Positions 33,490-35,000 of a stretch of 35,000 bases of DNA are shown here, piece after piece (positions within the stretch are counted from its first letter, which is position 1; every line of letters begins with the position of its first letter). The stretch covers positions 1-35,000 of the forward strand of contig ADNK01002912.1 of the NCBI GenBank assembly GCA_000320545.1. The letters are read 5' to 3'. Below the pieces are notes generated by a model. The model made no database searches and was not told the DNA's origin. It saw only the letters and a program-made list of their open reading frames with translations. Both the position numbers and the translations under genes were made by a program. The DNA is from Bigelowiella natans CCMP2755 (lineage: Eukaryota; Cercozoa; Chlorarachniophyceae).

Positions 33490-34287
33490 ATGGGCTGCTC
33501 CTCTTCCAATGCGTCGAGGGAGAATGAAGTAGATTTCCCACAAGACTATGAAGAGCTCGCAAAACAGATTTCTGAGCTCAAAATACGTAAGGATATGGGC
33601 ATCATCATTGCAATTGATGTTAAGGTACCAGACATTTCTACTTGTTTATCCCATAGATTCAATAAGCAATTTTAACACGCAGTAGTTTGTGTTTTGTTTC
33701 GATACTACGACATTCCCCTTTCCAAGTCGTTTCATTTGTGCAATTACACACACGAGTCACATCAATTAATTGTACTTTGATCCTGTAGGATGGTAAGGAG
33801 CAGGTCGAGCGCAAACAAGGAGAGAAACCGTCAGGAAATATATACATATATACATAGATCACGAGTCGAATTGAATCATCACATTTGGAAAGACGTATTA
33901 TTCTAATGCGTATGATCATTTTCTCGTGCTTCCCTATCTTTTCCCCCCAACAAACAATGTGGTACGTACTAGTGTTGCAAACACAATAGAAGGAGCACTG
34001 AACTGTTGTGGAGAGATACTAGGAGAAGCTTTGGCTCATCCTTACTTCTTTGGTCGGACATAAATAAAGAACATTTTGTACAAAAAGAAGCAGCAGCAGT
34101 CGGACATGAAGAACATTTGTATCAAAAGCATTCATCATGATAAGAGAGCAAATCGGATTAATTTTCATCATTCATCATCATTTTATTTGATTCATTGAAT
34201 GGTGGCAAAGGTTCCAAAGAGTCTGAAAAAGAAATGTTGGCTCTTAGACCAGCGAGGGGGAGTACGGAGCTCGTCACCAGGTAATCA

Positions 34288-34326
<39 letters not shown>

Positions 34327-34553
34327 CAGTGTGGGTTATTAAGTATCAATAGTGTTATAGTTGTTGTAGATAGATTCTATACAGAGAAAAGTCGATAGAT
34401 TAATTGAGGTGAGAAGAAATAGTACAATCATCGGTTAAAGTTACTATTCTGGATTATTTCCCCCTTCTTAGATATCACCAGTACATCGTTTCGCAGCATT
34501 CAACAACTGCCGCGCTTAGCATAAAGCCTGTCATTGCACGAGCTCTAAAACAT
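33490..34553 (+). CDS. Protein with MGCSSS N-terminus, 3' part beyond the window
   Basis: Exon 33490-33586 starts with ATG and reads MGCSSSNASRENEVDF then DYEELAKQISELKI, donor |gtaagg (phase 1). Exon 34211-34280 reads SKESEKEMLALRPARGSTEL. Exon 34472-34553 reads YHQYIVSQHSTTAALSIKP then VIARALKH, ending in phase 0 at |gtaaat. Phases agree. Gly2 with Cys3 and Ser residues is the usual context for N-myristoylation and palmitoylation, so membrane attachment is likely (known rule, inferred here). The family is not recognised. Variant reading: the first exon may extend to 33624 (IIIAIDVK) and join 33790-33858 (DGKEQVERKQGEKPSGN to a TAG), giving a 68-residue form. Another open exon at 33996-34065 was not placed. 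Confidence 0.6.
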
Positions 34554-34942
34554 GTAAATCAAGTAGTAGTAGTAGTAGTAGTAGTAGTTACTGTTGAGCT
34601 ACATTGAGCAATATTATAATTTAACAAAAGAAGCTATAAATCATACATATGAACGGTCACTACTAACTAACAATGATAATGTTTACTTAAGAGAACAGAC
34701 CTTCACATTAACAAATCATATAATTGTATGGAGGAGGGTAGGGGTGCGTGTGTAAACAAGTGTATTATCTCTAGCTAAATATTACCCAAATTGTCGTTTA
34801 TCGTTTATCTTTATCCCATTTATTATTTCTAAAATGCTGCATTATGTTTGCATGCTGCCTTCTCCTCCTCTGGCGCTATTTTTCTTTCTCTCTCCCTTCC
34901 TTCTCCCTTTCTCTACTCTTTACATAGACATACTACTACAAC

Positions 34943-34976
<34 letters not shown>

Positions 34977-35000
34977 TGTCCTGATTTGCTATGTTTCACG
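34554..35000 (+). other. Intron of the MGCSSS gene, no exon seen
   Basis: From the donor at 34554 to the window end I see (TAG)n at 34563-34588, plain AT-rich sequence and (GT)n at 34947-34975, but no acceptor with a coding segment. Confidence 0.5.

Overview
This window is nuclear DNA from an intron-rich eukaryote, most likely an animal or close relative; an early-branching animal such as a sponge would fit, but the species cannot be told from the sequence. Reasons: exons of 10-285 bp with GT-AG introns, reading phases that agree across long exon chains on both strands, closely packed genes, and gene content that includes a DENN-domain Rab regulator and a tectonic (ciliary transition zone). 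Most long open frames in the window are translated microsatellites, which fill the introns. The genes had to be read exon by exon.

Layout. 65-2402 (+): exons of a protein that may match KICSTOR subunit KICS2. 2861-6494 (+): a DENN protein with recognisable cDENN and dDENN parts; the two may be one transcript. 6495-8757: no convincing exon, but a palindrome-rich island with a degenerate ~40-bp array and a 310-bp foldback. 8758-8914 (+): one orphan exon. 9291-20265 (+): a tectonic of about 36 exons with a mucin-like N-terminal stalk and a second mucin-like block inside the beta-rich region. 20266-22188: no exon; a second foldback. 22189-28434 (-): about 22 exons of a protein I do not recognise, possibly starting at 30516. 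28435-30139: exon-like signals on both strands that contradict each other. 30633-31293 (+): a small gene starting 116 bp from the 30516 start. 32174-32563 (+): the 3' end of a Lys/Glu-rich protein. 33128-33340 (-): a three-exon gene for a 43-residue protein. 33490-34553 (+): the start of a protein with an MGCSSS (myristoylation-type) N-terminus, running off the right edge.

How the genes relate. There is no operon-like logic. Tectonic builds the ciliary transition zone, DENN proteins activate Rab GTPases, and KICS2 works in lysosomal mTORC1 control. The two close head-to-head pairs (30516/30633 and 33340/33490) probably share promoters. No rRNA, tRNA, CRISPR array or intact transposase gene was seen.
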